The notes under the pieces were generated by a model. The model had not been told where the DNA came from, ran no database searches, and worked only from the letters and a program-made list of their open reading frames with translations. A stretch of 64,000 bases of DNA, from assembly GCF_004346925.1 (NCBI RefSeq), contig NZ_CP031167.1:1508001-1572000 (forward strand), given 5' to 3'. Below are positions 1-10,068 of the stretch, piece after piece. Each line of letters begins with the position of its first letter. Positions within the stretch are counted from its first letter, which is position 1. The DNA is from Stenotrophomonas sp. ASS1. GTDB taxonomy: Bacteria; Pseudomonadota; Gammaproteobacteria; Xanthomonadales; Xanthomonadaceae. A program made the position numbers and the translations under genes.

Positions 1-88
1 CGTGGTCACTGTGCGCGTCAGCTGGGGAGATGAGCGCTGGAGTGCAGATGCCGATGACACTACCTTCAGTGCGAGTACACGCCTGTGA
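1..88 (+). CDS. pilV: PilV-type pilus protein, C-terminal end only
   Basis: Only the last 28 codons are in the window, read in the frame starting at base 2 and ending in TGA at 86-88. The tail contains VTVRVSWGD, typical of the end of type IV pilus modification protein PilV, a minor pseudopilin. The stop overlaps the GTG start of pilW (GTGA at 85-88), so the two are translationally coupled. Identity rests mainly on position in front of pilW-pilX-pilY1, since the N-terminal prepilin signature lies outside the window. Confidence 0.75.
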   Translation, partial: VVTVRVSWGDERWSADADDTTFSASTRL

Positions 89-1266
89 GCACGCTTCGTT
101 CCCGTCGTCATCTGGCTGGCGTGTCGATGATCGAGCTCATGATTGCGCTCGCGATCGGCCTGATCATCATGCTCGCCGTGATCCAGGTGTTCGCCGCCTC
201 CCGCGCCGCCTATCAGTTGTCCGAGGGTATGGCGCGCGTGCAGGAAAATAGCCGCTTCGCGATGGATACCCTGCAGCGCGAACTGCGGATGGCCGGCCAT
301 TTCGGTTGCGTCAACGACCAGTCGCACGATCTTTCCGGATCGCTGCACAGCACTTTGACTGCCAACGCGCATCCAACCCTGGACTTCGGACGTTCCATTC
401 AGGGCTATGAAGCTGTCGGGACCGCGCCCGGCAAAGATGTCACGATCAGCGCAGATCCGCCGACTGGTGGCGTGGACTACCTCCCCGTGCTGCCGAAGGA
501 GATCGCTGATGCCCTGCCGAACCGGGTCAACGGTAGCGATATCGTGGCAATGCGTTACCTGATGCCCGACGGTGTCCCGGTAACCCTGATCGGCGGCACC
601 GCGTCCAAGCCGATCTTCAGTTTCGATCCCAAGCGCGTAGCGGTGCTCAACAGTGGTGTCAGCAATCCGGGGTTGTTCGGTGTTGCGGATTGCATTTCCG
701 CGACCACGTTCCAGGCCAATGCAGTGAATGCCACTGCCGGTACCGTGACCTTTGACACCGCGCCGAACAACACCGGCACATTCAGCAGCGTCTATACCGA
801 AGGGCAGACCATGTTGCATCGCGCCGAAAGCGTGGTGTTCTACGTTGGTAAAGATGCCGACAGGGAGCAGACCTCGCTGTACCGCGTCCGCTTCGGCGCC
901 GCTCCCAATGGTGCATTCACTGCCGGCGCGCCCGAAGCGCTGGTCGAGGGTGTGGCCAACATGCAGCTGCTGTATGGGCAGGATCGCGGCCTGACGCGGA
1001 CCGCACCAACCGGCTTCATCGACCGCCAAGGCACCGCTGATGACGTGGAGAAGTCATTGACCGATACCGCGCAGGCCTGGCGACGTGTGGGTGCGGTGCA
1101 ACTGGGTCTGGTTATGTCCAGCCCGGATCCGGCCGCTGCTGTGCAGGCCAAGGACGGGGCGGCACTCACTGCGCTGGGGGTCACCTTCGCCGCGCCCAGT
1201 GATGGCCGCATGCGCTCCACCTACCAGACGACCATCGCAATCCGTAACCGCCTGTTTGGCAACTGA
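85..1266 (+). CDS. pilW: PilW, minor type IV pilus assembly protein
   Basis: A 393-residue minor pseudopilin needed for type IV pilus assembly. The N-terminus is a class III prepilin signal: a short basic leader ends at Gly12, cleavage precedes Val13, and the conserved Glu lies at +5 (Glu17) inside SMIELMIALAIG. A hydrophobic helix of about 20 residues follows. The stretch RVQENSRFAMDTLQRELRMA just after the helix is diagnostic of PilW. The GTG start is chosen because it overlaps the pilV stop and places the signal correctly. The gene lies in the order pilV-pilW-pilX-pilY1-pilE, the usual minor pilin operon that primes the pilus tip. Confidence 0.93.
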   Translation: MSTLRSRRHLAGVSMIELMIALAIGLIIMLAVIQVFAASRAAYQLSEGMARVQENSRFAMDTLQRELRMAGHFGCVNDQSHDLSGSLHSTLTANAHPTLDFGRSIQGYEAVGTAPGKDVTISADPPTGGVDYLPVLPKEIADALPNRVNGSDIVAMRYLMPDGVPVTLIGGTASKPIFSFDPKRVAVLNSGVSNPGLFGVADCISATTFQANAVNATAGTVTFDTAPNNTGTFSSVYTEGQTMLHRAESVVFYVGKDADREQTSLYRVRFGAAPNGAFTAGAPEALVEGVANMQLLYGQDRGLTRTAPTGFIDRQGTADDVEKSLTDTAQAWRRVGAVQLGLVMSSPDPAAAVQAKDGAALTALGVTFAAPSDGRMRSTYQTTIAIRNRLFGN

Positions 1267-1274
1267 GGCATCCC

Positions 1275-1757
1275 ATGGCTCTACGCGCGCCCCGCTGGCA
1301 ACCTCCTCGCACCCAACGGGGTGCGGTGCTCTACGTTGCCCTGATCATGCTCATCCTGCTGGCCCTGATCGGCATCGCAGGCATGCAGGTGACAGGCATG
1401 CAGGAGCGTATGGCGGCCAATTATCTAAGGACCAACCTGGCGTTCCAGAACGCCGAGCAGAACGCTCGTCAGGTTGAGGACACCATTGCCACCACCATCG
1501 AGGGCGGTGGGTTGTACGCTGCGGCGCAGGAGGCCTGCAGCCCTACCTACGACCCACTGACCTGGGCCAATGGAGTTTCCGCCAATTCGGCGCAGTACAC
1601 CCGTCGGATCGACAAGTGCTTCCCGTCCTCCAGCCGTCGCGTGGGTGCGAAGTTGAACGAAGACACCGGCAACATCTATCAGGTCACTGCCCTGTCCAGT
1701 GATGCCACCACCAACGCTTCGGCCAGCGCCGTCATCGATACGGTTTTCATTCCATGA
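1275..1757 (+). CDS. pilX: PilX, minor type IV pilus protein
   Basis: A 160-residue PilX-like minor pilin. After a basic leader (RTQRG) comes a long hydrophobic segment, about residues 17-37, and then QERMAANY, conserved in PilX proteins. The canonical Glu+5 of pilins is replaced within GAVLYVALIM, as is common in PilX. Two cysteines (Cys88 and Cys115) could form the usual C-terminal disulfide. The start lies 8 bases after the pilW stop, and the stop overlaps the pilY1 ATG (ATGA). Known role of the family: with PilV, PilW, PilE and PilY1 it forms the tip complex that starts pilus assembly. Confidence 0.9.
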   Translation: MALRAPRWQPPRTQRGAVLYVALIMLILLALIGIAGMQVTGMQERMAANYLRTNLAFQNAEQNARQVEDTIATTIEGGGLYAAAQEACSPTYDPLTWANGVSANSAQYTRRIDKCFPSSSRRVGAKLNEDTGNIYQVTALSSDATTNASASAVIDTVFIP

Positions 1758-4700
1758 ACACTCCGCGCCGTTTCCTCCGCCTCACTCCGTCCCAGTGGCT
1801 GCGATGGGGTACCGCTGGTGCTGTCGTCGCTGCTGTCGCCGCACTGGTGATTCCGCTACGTGCGGCCATTGGTGACTTCGATATCGCCCAGGAGCCGCTG
1901 TACAGCAAGCAGAGCCAGCCACCGCTGATGATGATGGTGATGTCGCGCGACGAACAGCTGTTCAACAAGGCATACAGCGACTACACCGACATTGGTGGCG
2001 GTCCTGATGGCAGTGAGGACGGCATCCTCGATACGACCTATCTGGATGCGTTCGAGTACGGCGGCTACTTCGACTCCAAGCTCTGCTACTCGGTGACAGG
2101 CACTGGCGCCAATGCACTGTTCAAGGCTGCGGCAAAGGGCGGCGGCAGTAACGGCCACAGCTGCACAGGCCAGTGGTCAGGCAACTTCCTCAACTGGGTC
2201 ACCATGAGCAGGCTGGACGTCATGCGCAGCGTGCTTTACGGTGGACTGCGCACCACGGACAGCCTGACCCAGACCATCATTGAACGCGCGCGGATTCCCA
2301 ATGATCTGCACGCATGGGTGAAGGTGTATACCGGTTCAGACATCGGCAATTTCGCACCGCTGACGGCGAACTCCACCGGCTGGTCATTCTGCAATGGCAA
2401 CACATCTGCCACCAGCGGATCGTTGATGCGGGTGGCTTCGGGCAACTGGTCCGAGTGGGCAGCGACGGCCAGTTATCAGTGCGGCGTCGGTCGTACCGAT
2501 ACCGACGGCAAGCGCGACGTGCCCGGGTCGGCGGCGGACTATGCTGTACGCCTGGATGTCTGCGCGGGAGGCACTGATGCATTGCGGGAGAACTACTGCC
2601 GCAAGTACACCAGTGGCAATACCGATCGTTACAAGCCGGCCGGCCTGCTGCAGACCTATGGTGAGAGCGGGCGCCTGCGTTTTGGCCTGATTTCCGGTAC
2701 ATATGCCAATCCGCGTGATGGTGGCGTACTGCGCCGGAACATCGGCAAGCTGGCCGGCAATGGTGACAGCTTCTGCGGCACCGGTGACGAGATCGATCTC
2801 TCTACCGGCCAGTTCTGCTACATGAAGTCCGGCGCGACCGCCAATGGTGAAGGGGTGATCAACACGATCTCCAACTTCAGCATCGACCAGTGGAACTGGA
2901 AGGACAACTGGAGCGACTGCAACCAGTACGGCATCCTCAATCGTGTAGGTACCGATAATTCGAAGATCCTCAATAACCCGGGTGCGGGCAACCAGAGGTG
3001 CAGTGCCTGGGGCAATCCGCTGGCGGAGATGTATGCAGAGGCGCTGCGGTATGTGACCGGTGGAAGCAAGGTCTATGGTGACTCTGGTGACCTCGCTACG
3101 CTGCCAACCGGAATTGCCTGGGTCGACCCCTATCGGGACCCGGCCAAGGGCGGAAATTCCTATTGCGCCACCTGCAACATCCTGGTCATGTCATCCGGCC
3201 TGCCGTCATTCGACAGTGACAACATAGGTACGTTGCCAGTTTCGATCAACGCGACTACCGCGACCAACGATATCGGAACCGCTGAGGGCATCGCCGGCAA
3301 AAGCTGGATGATCGGCCGCGTCGGTGCGACCCCGAGCGGTACTGTGCTCAATACCCACGAAGACATATGCCAGGGACGTACCGTCGACAATCTCAGTCTG
3401 GCGCGCGGCATCTGTCCGGATATTCCTTCGATGGAAGGCAGTTATCTCATGGCCGGCATGGCCAAGTCTGCGGCGGCGACGGACCTTCGTCCGGGTGTAC
3501 AGAGCAAACCGGCCAGTTACAAGATCACGGCTACCACGTACACCGTTGCGATGGCCGAGAATCTGCCGAAATTCGAAATCAAGGTCGGCGGCAAGACCAT
3601 CAGCCTGGCACCGTTGTGCCAGGCCAACAATGACGGTTGGTTGGAAATCGCCGACAGCGGCTGGCGCAGCTGCTTCCTGGGTTCGGTTGGTATTGGAGTG
3701 AAGTCCGGCGTCAACAACAACAAGTACGGCCGACCGTATGCGAACGATGCGAGCTCGGGCAGCTTCTCGCTGGTGTGGGAGGATTCGCTGTGGGGCAACG
3801 ACCACGACAACGATGTCGTGGCGATGATGAGCTACTGTGTAGGGGCGGCCTGCAACTCCGTGCCAGCCGGCGCCAACGACATCTGCTGGCGTGCCGATCC
3901 GATCCGCAGCGTGGTCGCCAATACCACCACCACACTGTGCAACCGCGACTCGTCCAGCCGTGGCACTACGCTGCGCAGCGCCGTGGCGGCCGATGAGGTG
4001 CTGATCCGGATCGAGAACCTCTCCGCCTTCGCCGGAAACGCGATGCTGACCGGCTACACCATCTCTGGCTCAAATGCCGCCAACACGGTGCAGAGGCTGA
4101 CCCTGCGCAAGGGTGACTATAAAAGGGGCACTACTGGCCCTGCTCGCAATGGTTCCGTCATTACCCAGTCCGATGATTTCCCGAGTACTTGGGATCGGCC
4201 GGTTGTGATCAAGTACAAGGCCTCAAGTGGTGCGGCGGCCGGCCAGCTGGAAAGTCCGCTGTGGTATGCCGCCAAGTATGGCGTGCCGGCTGGCAAGAAA
4301 TGGGACAGCAAGAAGCCCGGAGTGCCCGACAACTACTTCCTGGCTCGCAATCCTTCCAAGCTGCGCCAGGCGCTGGATGACATCTTTGCCAGTGCTGCCG
4401 AGGGCGACGCGCCGGTCGGTGGCAGTGGCTCGGGTGCACGCATCACTACCGGCTCGTTCACGGTAGGCTCGCATTACAAGGTTACTGCCGGCTCAAATGA
4501 CTGGACGGGGGACGTGGTGGGAACCCAGGTGCTGCCCAGCGGCGCCGATGGTGATGAATTGTGGCGTGCATCGAGCAGGATGGCGGGCGCCAACCGCAAG
4601 ATCTTCATGGCGACATCCGCCAATATGCAGGACACCAAGGATGTGGTCACGCCGGTAGCTGCAGCGGCGTTCACGGCGTCCAGCATTCCAGGCAGTACCC

Positions 4701-6463
4701 GCGCGCAGAAGCTGGCGGTGATGGGCTTCAGCACCACCCCGACGCCGATCCCGGCTTGGTTCGGTAGCACGACTGTCGACCAACTGGTCAACTATCTCAG
4801 CGGCAGCGCAGTGCCTGGGCTTCGGACCCGCACCTCGCCTCTGGGTGACATCATCAACTCCACTACCGAAATCGTGTCCAATCGCGATGATTTTGGCTAT
4901 GGGGGATGGACGGCGCAGGGCGTTGTGTGGAAGCAGACGCTCGGCAGTGCCTACAAGACCTTCCTGAATGCCAAGCGTGCGGCGAATGGACCGCCAACCA
5001 TGGTCTATGTCGGTGCCAACGACGGCATGTTGCACGGCTTCAATGCCAGCACCACAGCGGCGGCGGGCAGGGAGGAGTTTGCTTTCATTCCGTCCACATC
5101 GCTGCAGCACATTGCCGAACTGGCGAACCCGAAGTATGGCCACCGCTACTATGTGGACGGGCCGGTGACATCTTCGGATGTCTATTACGGTGATTCCTGG
5201 CATACCGTGGTGGCGGCGACCACCGGCGCCGGCGGCGCGAGCAAGGCGCCGAATGCGGCAAGCGTTGGCAATGGCTCGGTATTCGCTCTGGATGTCAGCG
5301 ATCCGACCGGGTTCGATGCCAGCAAGGTCCTGTGGGAAGTATCCGGCAAGAACGAATCCGATCTTGGTTTCGTGCTTGGCAAGCCAGCGATCGTTCCGTT
5401 GACCAGCGCCACCAGTGGTGGAGCACCGCGTTTTGTCGCGTTGTTCGGCAACGGTGTGAACTCGTCAGGCGGCAAGGCTGTGCTGTATGTGGTCGATATC
5501 CAGACCGGCAAGGTGCTCAAGCGCTTGAGTCCGGCTGATTCCAAGTATGTTGGCCGCAATGGCCTGATGAACATCGTGCCGGTGGCGCTGAAGAATGCGG
5601 ACGGGGTGACCGATACGGTTTATGGCGGCGACATGAAGGGCAATCTGTGGAAGTTCGATCTGTCCAGCAATGATCCAGCCAACTGGAACGTGGCCTACAG
5701 CGGAGCACCACTGTTCACTGCAACCCGCAACAACGTGGCCCAGCCCATCACCGGAAGCATCGAAGTCAGCAGTGGTCCGGCCGGTGGCATCAGTTTGTTC
5801 TTCGGTACCGGGCAGTACTTCGCGGCCGACGACAACACCGTCAACGCGAATACCGGCGTGCAGACGCTGTATGGCGTATGGGACGATCTGAAGACACCGA
5901 TCGCCGACCGCACCAGCCTGGTTCAGCAGAGCGTTCTGGTTGGTACCGACAGCAATGGCTATGAGACCCGCGACATTACCTCCAATCCGGTCAGCTATAC
6001 GAACAAGCGTGGCTGGTACGTAGACCTGACAGTCGATTCAATCGTTGATGGTGAGCGTTTCATTGCAACGCCGACGATTCAGAGCGGCCGTGTGTTCTTC
6101 CTGACCTATGTTCCCGGGAGTGCAATCTGTGGCAGCGGCGGGGTCAACTGGCGCTACGGTGTGTATCTGCTGACAGGCGGGGGAGGCATGTCTGGCCTCA
6201 GCGACAAGCCTGGCGGTGATTCGATCTGCACCGGCAACTGTGGTGGAATCAAGTTGACCAAGGGAGGTAAGGGTAGCCAGGGCGGACCTATTACCAACAA
6301 CAGTGTGTTCGTACCCAAGCTGACACCCTGCGACCCCAGCAAAACCAAATGCAAGGTGGATGAGTTGCTGGAGCCATGCACCTATATGCTTGGTACTCAG
6401 GGGGCCGATGGCATGTATCTGCCCCGGCCCTGTGGGCGCCAGTCATGGCGGCAGATTCGATGA
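1754..6463 (+). CDS. pilY1: PilY1, pilus tip adhesin with C-terminal beta-propeller
   Basis: A 1569-residue exported protein and the largest gene in the window. A signal peptide (basic start, hydrophobic core about residues 17-36) precedes a variable, Cys-rich N-terminal half with a degenerate von Willebrand A-like region (CNILVMSSGLPSFDSDN). The C-terminal half is the PilY1 beta-propeller, recognised by MVYVGANDGMLHGF and YGGDMKGNLWKFDLS. At residues 1279-1287 the calcium-loop equivalent reads LKNADGVTD. It keeps Asn/Asp at positions 3, 5 and 9, but position 1 is Leu rather than Asp. The family controls pilus extension and retraction and surface adhesion. The start overlaps the pilX stop. 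Confidence 0.93.
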   Translation: MNTPRRFLRLTPSQWLRWGTAGAVVAAVAALVIPLRAAIGDFDIAQEPLYSKQSQPPLMMMVMSRDEQLFNKAYSDYTDIGGGPDGSEDGILDTTYLDAFEYGGYFDSKLCYSVTGTGANALFKAAAKGGGSNGHSCTGQWSGNFLNWVTMSRLDVMRSVLYGGLRTTDSLTQTIIERARIPNDLHAWVKVYTGSDIGNFAPLTANSTGWSFCNGNTSATSGSLMRVASGNWSEWAATASYQCGVGRTDTDGKRDVPGSAADYAVRLDVCAGGTDALRENYCRKYTSGNTDRYKPAGLLQTYGESGRLRFGLISGTYANPRDGGVLRRNIGKLAGNGDSFCGTGDEIDLSTGQFCYMKSGATANGEGVINTISNFSIDQWNWKDNWSDCNQYGILNRVGTDNSKILNNPGAGNQRCSAWGNPLAEMYAEALRYVTGGSKVYGDSGDLATLPTGIAWVDPYRDPAKGGNSYCATCNILVMSSGLPSFDSDNIGTLPVSINATTATNDIGTAEGIAGKSWMIGRVGATPSGTVLNTHEDICQGRTVDNLSLARGICPDIPSMEGSYLMAGMAKSAAATDLRPGVQSKPASYKITATTYTVAMAENLPKFEIKVGGKTISLAPLCQANNDGWLEIADSGWRSCFLGSVGIGVKSGVNNNKYGRPYANDASSGSFSLVWEDSLWGNDHDNDVVAMMSYCVGAACNSVPAGANDICWRADPIRSVVANTTTTLCNRDSSSRGTTLRSAVAADEVLIRIENLSAFAGNAMLTGYTISGSNAANTVQRLTLRKGDYKRGTTGPARNGSVITQSDDFPSTWDRPVVIKYKASSGAAAGQLESPLWYAAKYGVPAGKKWDSKKPGVPDNYFLARNPSKLRQALDDIFASAAEGDAPVGGSGSGARITTGSFTVGSHYKVTAGSNDWTGDVVGTQVLPSGADGDELWRASSRMAGANRKIFMATSANMQDTKDVVTPVAAAAFTASSIPGSTRAQKLAVMGFSTTPTPIPAWFGSTTVDQLVNYLSGSAVPGLRTRTSPLGDIINSTTEIVSNRDDFGYGGWTAQGVVWKQTLGSAYKTFLNAKRAANGPPTMVYVGANDGMLHGFNASTTAAAGREEFAFIPSTSLQHIAELANPKYGHRYYVDGPVTSSDVYYGDSWHTVVAATTGAGGASKAPNAASVGNGSVFALDVSDPTGFDASKVLWEVSGKNESDLGFVLGKPAIVPLTSATSGGAPRFVALFGNGVNSSGGKAVLYVVDIQTGKVLKRLSPADSKYVGRNGLMNIVPVALKNADGVTDTVYGGDMKGNLWKFDLSSNDPANWNVAYSGAPLFTATRNNVAQPITGSIEVSSGPAGGISLFFGTGQYFAADDNTVNANTGVQTLYGVWDDLKTPIADRTSLVQQSVLVGTDSNGYETRDITSNPVSYTNKRGWYVDLTVDSIVDGERFIATPTIQSGRVFFLTYVPGSAICGSGGVNWRYGVYLLTGGGGMSGLSDKPGGDSICTGNCGGIKLTKGGKGSQGGPITNNSVFVPKLTPCDPSKTKCKVDELLEPCTYMLGTQGADGMYLPRPCGRQSWRQIR

Positions 6464-6492
6464 ACTGTTTGCAATCCGGGAAGCCCATGCGC

Positions 6493-6900
6493 ATGAAATC
6501 CCCACTTCGTATCGTCCGTGGCTTCACTCTGATCGAGCTGATGATCACCGTTGCCGTAGTTGCGATTCTTGCCGCTGTTGCCATGCCGGCTTACACCGAG
6601 CACGTGCGCAAGGCTCGGCGCGCTCAGGCCAAGGCCGATCTGGTGGAGCTGGCGCAGGTGTTGGAGCGCAACCACACCACTCAGAATACCTACGCCGGTC
6701 TGACTCTGCCGTTCACCAGTTCGCCGCGCAGCGGCACCTCGTTCTATGCACTGTCTTTGAATGGTGATGCGACCGCAGCCACGTTCGAGTTGCAGGCGGT
6801 ACCGGAGAATGGCCAGGAAGACGACAAATGCGGGACCCTGGCCTTGGACCAGGCCGGACGAAAGACGCCAAGCGCCAGCGAGGGCCCCGGATGCTGGTGA
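6493..6900 (+). CDS. pilE: PilE-like type IV minor pilin
   Basis: A roughly 135-residue pilin with leader MKSPLRIVRG followed by the class III prepilin core FTLIELMITVAVVAILAAVA (Glu at +5). A pilin C-terminal region follows, with one Cys in DDKCGTL and a terminal CW. GGGAAG at 6478-6483 is 9 bases before this ATG. An in-frame ATG at 6487 would give a 12-residue leader, but the site would then be only 3 bases away. The gene closes the pilVWXY1E operon 29 bases after pilY1. By homology the product is a minor pilin joined to the PilV/W/X/Y1 complex, rather than the major pilin. Confidence 0.88.
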   Translation: MKSPLRIVRGFTLIELMITVAVVAILAAVAMPAYTEHVRKARRAQAKADLVELAQVLERNHTTQNTYAGLTLPFTSSPRSGTSFYALSLNGDATAATFELQAVPENGQEDDKCGTLALDQAGRKTPSASEGPGCW

Positions 6901-6934
6901 AGGGCGTGCCGATTTGCCAAATCGCAGAAAAGGC

Positions 6935-6964
6935 TTGCACTCCCCTGCAAACGCTGGCTAAAAT
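6935..6964 (+). promoter_or_regulatory. Sigma-70 promoter of tRNA-Asn
   Basis: TTGCAC at 6935-6940 and TAAAAT at 6959-6964 are separated by 18 bases. The -10 ends 9 bases before the mature tRNA 5' end, as expected for a tRNA promoter. Confidence 0.65.
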
Positions 6965-6973
6965 GCGCACCCC

Positions 6974-7050
6974 GCCCGAATAGCTCAGCCGGTTAGAGCA
7001 CTTGACTGTTAATCAGGGGGTCGTTGGTTCGAGTCCAACTTCGGGCGCCA
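6974..7050 (+). tRNA. tRNA-Asn (GTT)
   Basis: A cloverleaf of 77 bases with encoded CCA. The acceptor GCCCGAA (6974-6980) pairs with TTCGGGC (7040-7046), the anticodon loop CTGTTAA gives GTT at 7008-7010, and the T loop contains GGTTCGAGTCC. Confidence 0.97.
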
Positions 7051-7060
7051 GATTCGAAAA

Positions 7061-7090
7061 AGCCGCGAGAAATCGCGGCTTTTCTCGTTT
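7061..7090 (+). terminator. Rho-independent terminator after tRNA-Asn
   Basis: A perfect 8-bp stem AGCCGCGA/TCGCGGCT with a GAAA loop is followed by a T-rich run. The gene on the other strand ends 21 bases further on. Confidence 0.85.
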
Positions 7091-7110
7091 CCACGATGGC
7101 ATTGCAGGTA

Positions 7111-7635
7111 TCAGCAGGGGGTGGACCTGCGCGGGCGCTGGCTCCTGACCCGTCCGGGGACGCTGATGATGACGCGGCTGTGCTCCTGTCCATCCACGCA
7201 CAACACGATGGACTGGTTGGTACCGGCATTGCGGCCGTCGGGCCGGAACCGCACGTCGGGCCGATGATCGCTGGTGCGCAGGTCGACATGACGCTGGTGT
7301 GTCCTGTGCACGCGCAGTTCCCTTGCGGCGGCGGTCGCGCTGTTGGCCGGTTCGACCTGCACCCGCCAGCCCTGGCTCCATGCCTGGTCACACATCATGC
7401 CGTCCGACGATCCGCAGACCGTCACGCGGCGGTGTTCGGTGATGGCGGCGCTGCGCGCCATCGACAGGCTGGCGACCAGTTCGGCGCGCAGCGCTTCCGC
7501 CTGGAAGTGCCGCAGCGTGCGTTGCCAAGGGCCCCAGGCCAACGCCAGCAGGACCGACAGCACCATGACGGCGATTAGCAGCTCGATCAGATGGAGCCCG
7601 CGGTGGAGCCGGGCAGGGCGAAGACGATGGGACAT
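7111..7635 (-). CDS. FimT/GspH-type pseudopilin
   Basis: A 174-residue protein with a prepilin leader [13 protein letters not shown] and core [19 protein letters not shown] (Glu at +5). It continues with [20 protein letters not shown], the signature of the GspH/FimT family, and VTVCGSSDG. Start 7635 gives a 13-residue leader and has GGAGG just upstream, although very close. An ATG at 7671 would add 12 residues but lacks a ribosome site. It stands alone, in opposite orientation to the pil operon. Minor pseudopilins of this family can serve pilus assembly or DNA uptake; which one cannot be decided here. Confidence 0.85.
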   Translation of the reverse strand: MSHRLRPARLHRGLHLIELLIAVMVLSVLLALAWGPWQRTLRHFQAEALRAELVASLSMARSAAITEHRRVTVCGSSDGMMCDQAWSQGWRVQVEPANSATAAARELRVHRTHQRHVDLRTSDHRPDVRFRPDGRNAGTNQSIVLCVDGQEHSRVIISVPGRVRSQRPRRSTPC

Positions 7636-7763
7636 GCCTCCAGCCTCGACGTACGCCGGGGCATTCACCATCAGGCACCGCCGCGCTCACCTGCCCGGAA
7701 ACCCCTCAGCGGGCCGTCACTCCATGCCCCTTATACTCACTACTCCCGGGAACTGGCACCACC

Positions 7764-9788
7764 ATGAGCGACCGTTTTGAACTCGTCTCGCCGTATTCGC
7801 CGGCGGGCGACCAGCCTGATGCCATCGCGAAGCTGACCAGCAACTTCGAAGCGGGCATCGCCAAGCAGACCCTGCTGGGCGTCACCGGCTCGGGCAAGAC
7901 CTACACCATCGCCAACGTCATCCAGAACGTGCAGAAGCCGACGCTGATCATGGCGCCGAACAAAACGCTGGCGGCGCAGCTGTATGGCGAGTTCAAGGCG
8001 TTCTTCCCGCACAACGTGGTGGAGTACTTCGTCAGCTACTACGACTACTACCAGCCGGAAGCCTACGTACCGTCGTCGGATACCTTCATCGAGAAGGACA
8101 GTTCGATCAACGAGCACATCGAGCAGATGCGGCTGGCGGCGACCAAGACCCTGTTGTCGCGCCCGGACGCGATCGTGGTGGCGACGGTGTCGGCAATCTA
8201 TGGCCTGGGCGCGCCGGAAGACTACCTGTCGCTGCGCCTGATCCTTTCCAAGGGCGAGCGCATCGACCAGCGCGACCTGATCAACCACCTCACCCAGCTG
8301 CAGTACACGCGCAACGAATACGAGCTGCAGCGCGGTACCTTCCGCGTGCGTGGTGAAGTCATCGACGTGTTCCCGGCCGAGTCGGATAGCGAGGCGCTGC
8401 GCCTGGAGCTGTTTGATGGCGAGGTCGAGAAGATCACGTTGTTCGATCCGCTCACCGGCGAGACGCTGCGCAACATGCAGCGCTTCACGGTCTACCCGAA
8501 GACCCACTATGCGACCACGCGCGAGCGTGTGCTGGCGGCGATCGAGACGATCAAGGTCGAGCTGAAGGAGCGCCTGGAGCAGCTGTACGCGCAGAACAAG
8601 CTGGTGGAGGCGCAGCGCCTGGCGCAGCGCACCCAGTTCGATCTGGAAATGATGGCCGAGGTCGGCTACTGCAACGGCATCGAGAACTACTCCCGGCACC
8701 TGACCGGCAAGAACGCCGGCGAACCGCCGCCGACATTGTTCGACTACCTGCCGGCCGACGCGCTGCTGGTGATCGACGAATCGCACGTGACCATTCCGCA
8801 GATCGGCGCCATGTTCAAGGGCGACCGTTCGCGCAAGGAGACGCTGGTCGAGTTCGGGTTCCGGCTGCCCTCGGCGCTGGACAACCGGCCGCTGCGCTTC
8901 GAGGAGTGGGAAGAGCGCTGCCCGCGCAGCATCTATGTGTCGGCCACGCCAGGCCCCTATGAGTACCGCGAGGCCGGTGACGAGATCACTGAACTGGTCG
9001 TACGCCCCACCGGCCTGATCGACCCGGTGGTGGAGATCCGCCCGGTGGGCACCCAGGTTGACGACCTGATGAGCGAGGCCAACGCGCGCATCAAGGCCGG
9101 TGACCGGGTGCTGGTCACGACGCTGACCAAGCGCATGGCCGAGAATCTCACCGAGTACCTGACCGAGCACGGCATCCGCGTGCGCTACCTGCACTCGGAC
9201 GTGGACACGGTCGAGCGCGTGGAGATCATCCGCGACCTGCGCCTGGGCAAGTTCGATGTGCTGGTGGGCATCAACCTGCTGCGCGAGGGCCTGGACATGC
9301 CCGAGGTGTCCCTGGTGGCGATCCTGGATGCCGACAAGGAGGGCTTCCTGCGCTCGACCGGCTCGCTGATCCAGACCATCGGCCGTGCCGCCCGCAACGT
9401 GCGTGGCAAGGCGATCCTGTATGCGGACAAGATCACCCGTTCGATGCAGGCGGCGATCGACGAGACCGACCGCCGTCGCGCCAAGCAGGTCGAGTACAAC
9501 GAGCAGCACGGCATCGTGCCGCGCTCGGTGGCGCGTCCGATCACCGACGTGCTGGAAGGCGCGCGCTCCGATGCGGCCGAGAAGGAAGCAAAGAAGGGCA
9601 AGGGCAAGGGCAGGCCCGGCGTTGCCGAGGAGGGGAGTGACTATCGATCGCTCAGCCCGGCCCAGCTGGCATCCCGTCTCAAGGCGCTGGAGCAGCAGAT
9701 GTACCAGCACGCCAAGGACCTGGAATTCGAGGATGCAGCCCGCGTGCGTGACCAGATCCGGCAGCTGAAGGAAGCGAGTCTGGGCTGA
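7764..9788 (+). CDS. uvrB: UvrB, excinuclease ABC subunit B
   Basis: A 674-residue nucleotide excision repair helicase-like protein that receives damaged DNA from UvrA and recruits UvrC. Walker A is GVTGSGKT (residues 39-46), the helicase II box is DESH near residue 338, and the beta-hairpin region [10 protein letters not shown] is intact. Motifs V/VI are seen as [16 protein letters not shown] and QTIGRAARN. The C-terminal UvrC-binding UVR motif lies near residues 635-670. Full length for the family. I see no LexA-like box upstream; a TATACT at 7732-7737 could be a -10 but its -35 is poor. uvrC is about 13 kb downstream, not linked. Confidence 0.98.
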   Translation: MSDRFELVSPYSPAGDQPDAIAKLTSNFEAGIAKQTLLGVTGSGKTYTIANVIQNVQKPTLIMAPNKTLAAQLYGEFKAFFPHNVVEYFVSYYDYYQPEAYVPSSDTFIEKDSSINEHIEQMRLAATKTLLSRPDAIVVATVSAIYGLGAPEDYLSLRLILSKGERIDQRDLINHLTQLQYTRNEYELQRGTFRVRGEVIDVFPAESDSEALRLELFDGEVEKITLFDPLTGETLRNMQRFTVYPKTHYATTRERVLAAIETIKVELKERLEQLYAQNKLVEAQRLAQRTQFDLEMMAEVGYCNGIENYSRHLTGKNAGEPPPTLFDYLPADALLVIDESHVTIPQIGAMFKGDRSRKETLVEFGFRLPSALDNRPLRFEEWEERCPRSIYVSATPGPYEYREAGDEITELVVRPTGLIDPVVEIRPVGTQVDDLMSEANARIKAGDRVLVTTLTKRMAENLTEYLTEHGIRVRYLHSDVDTVERVEIIRDLRLGKFDVLVGINLLREGLDMPEVSLVAILDADKEGFLRSTGSLIQTIGRAARNVRGKAILYADKITRSMQAAIDETDRRRAKQVEYNEQHGIVPRSVARPITDVLEGARSDAAEKEAKKGKGKGRPGVAEEGSDYRSLSPAQLASRLKALEQQMYQHAKDLEFEDAARVRDQIRQLKEASLG

Positions 9789-9821
9789 ACGCGGCAGTGC
9801 AGCATCTTCTTCACAAAAGTG

Positions 9822-9850
9822 TTGCGCTTCACGGCCGGCATCCGTAATAT
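9822..9850 (+). promoter_or_regulatory. Sigma-70 promoter of the tRNA-Val genes
   Basis: TTGCGC at 9822-9827 and TAATAT at 9845-9850 are spaced 17 bases apart, 46 bases before the first tRNA-Val. Confidence 0.65.
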
Positions 9851-9895
9851 ACGCGGCCTGCACCGACGCAATCGCGGACGTTCAGAAGCAAAATC

Positions 9896-9970
9896 GGGCG
9901 GTTAGCTCAGCGGTAGAGCACTACCTTGACATGGTAGGGGTCACAGGTTCGAACCCTGTACCGCCCACCA
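9896..9970 (+). tRNA. tRNA-Val (GAC), copy 1
   Basis: 75 bases with encoded CCA. The acceptor GGGCGGT pairs with ACCGCCC. The anticodon stem CTACC/GGTAG encloses TTGACAT, giving GAC. Confidence 0.97.
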
Positions 9971-10007
9971 CGAAGTCCCTGGGAGGGGGCTGTCGTGAAC
10001 TGCAAAG

Positions 10008-10030
10008 CCCGGCCCTGGCGCCGGGTTTTT
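10008..10030 (+). terminator. Terminator between the two tRNA-Val genes
   Basis: The stem CCCGGC/GCCGGG with a 6-base loop is followed by TTTTT. It suggests partial termination before the second tRNA. Confidence 0.7.
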
Positions 10031-10068
10031 ACGTAGCAAGGCCAGCTTTCGGGCGGCAAGAACAAGAT

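Noticed and set aside
7691..7763. LexA/SOS box in front of uvrB
   Set aside because: No CTGT-N8-ACAG or TTAGTA-type dyad was found in the upstream sequence.
7740..9863. 707-residue open frame opposite uvrB
   Set aside because: Antisense of a highly conserved gene in GC-rich DNA; no start signal or recognisable domain. A composition artefact.
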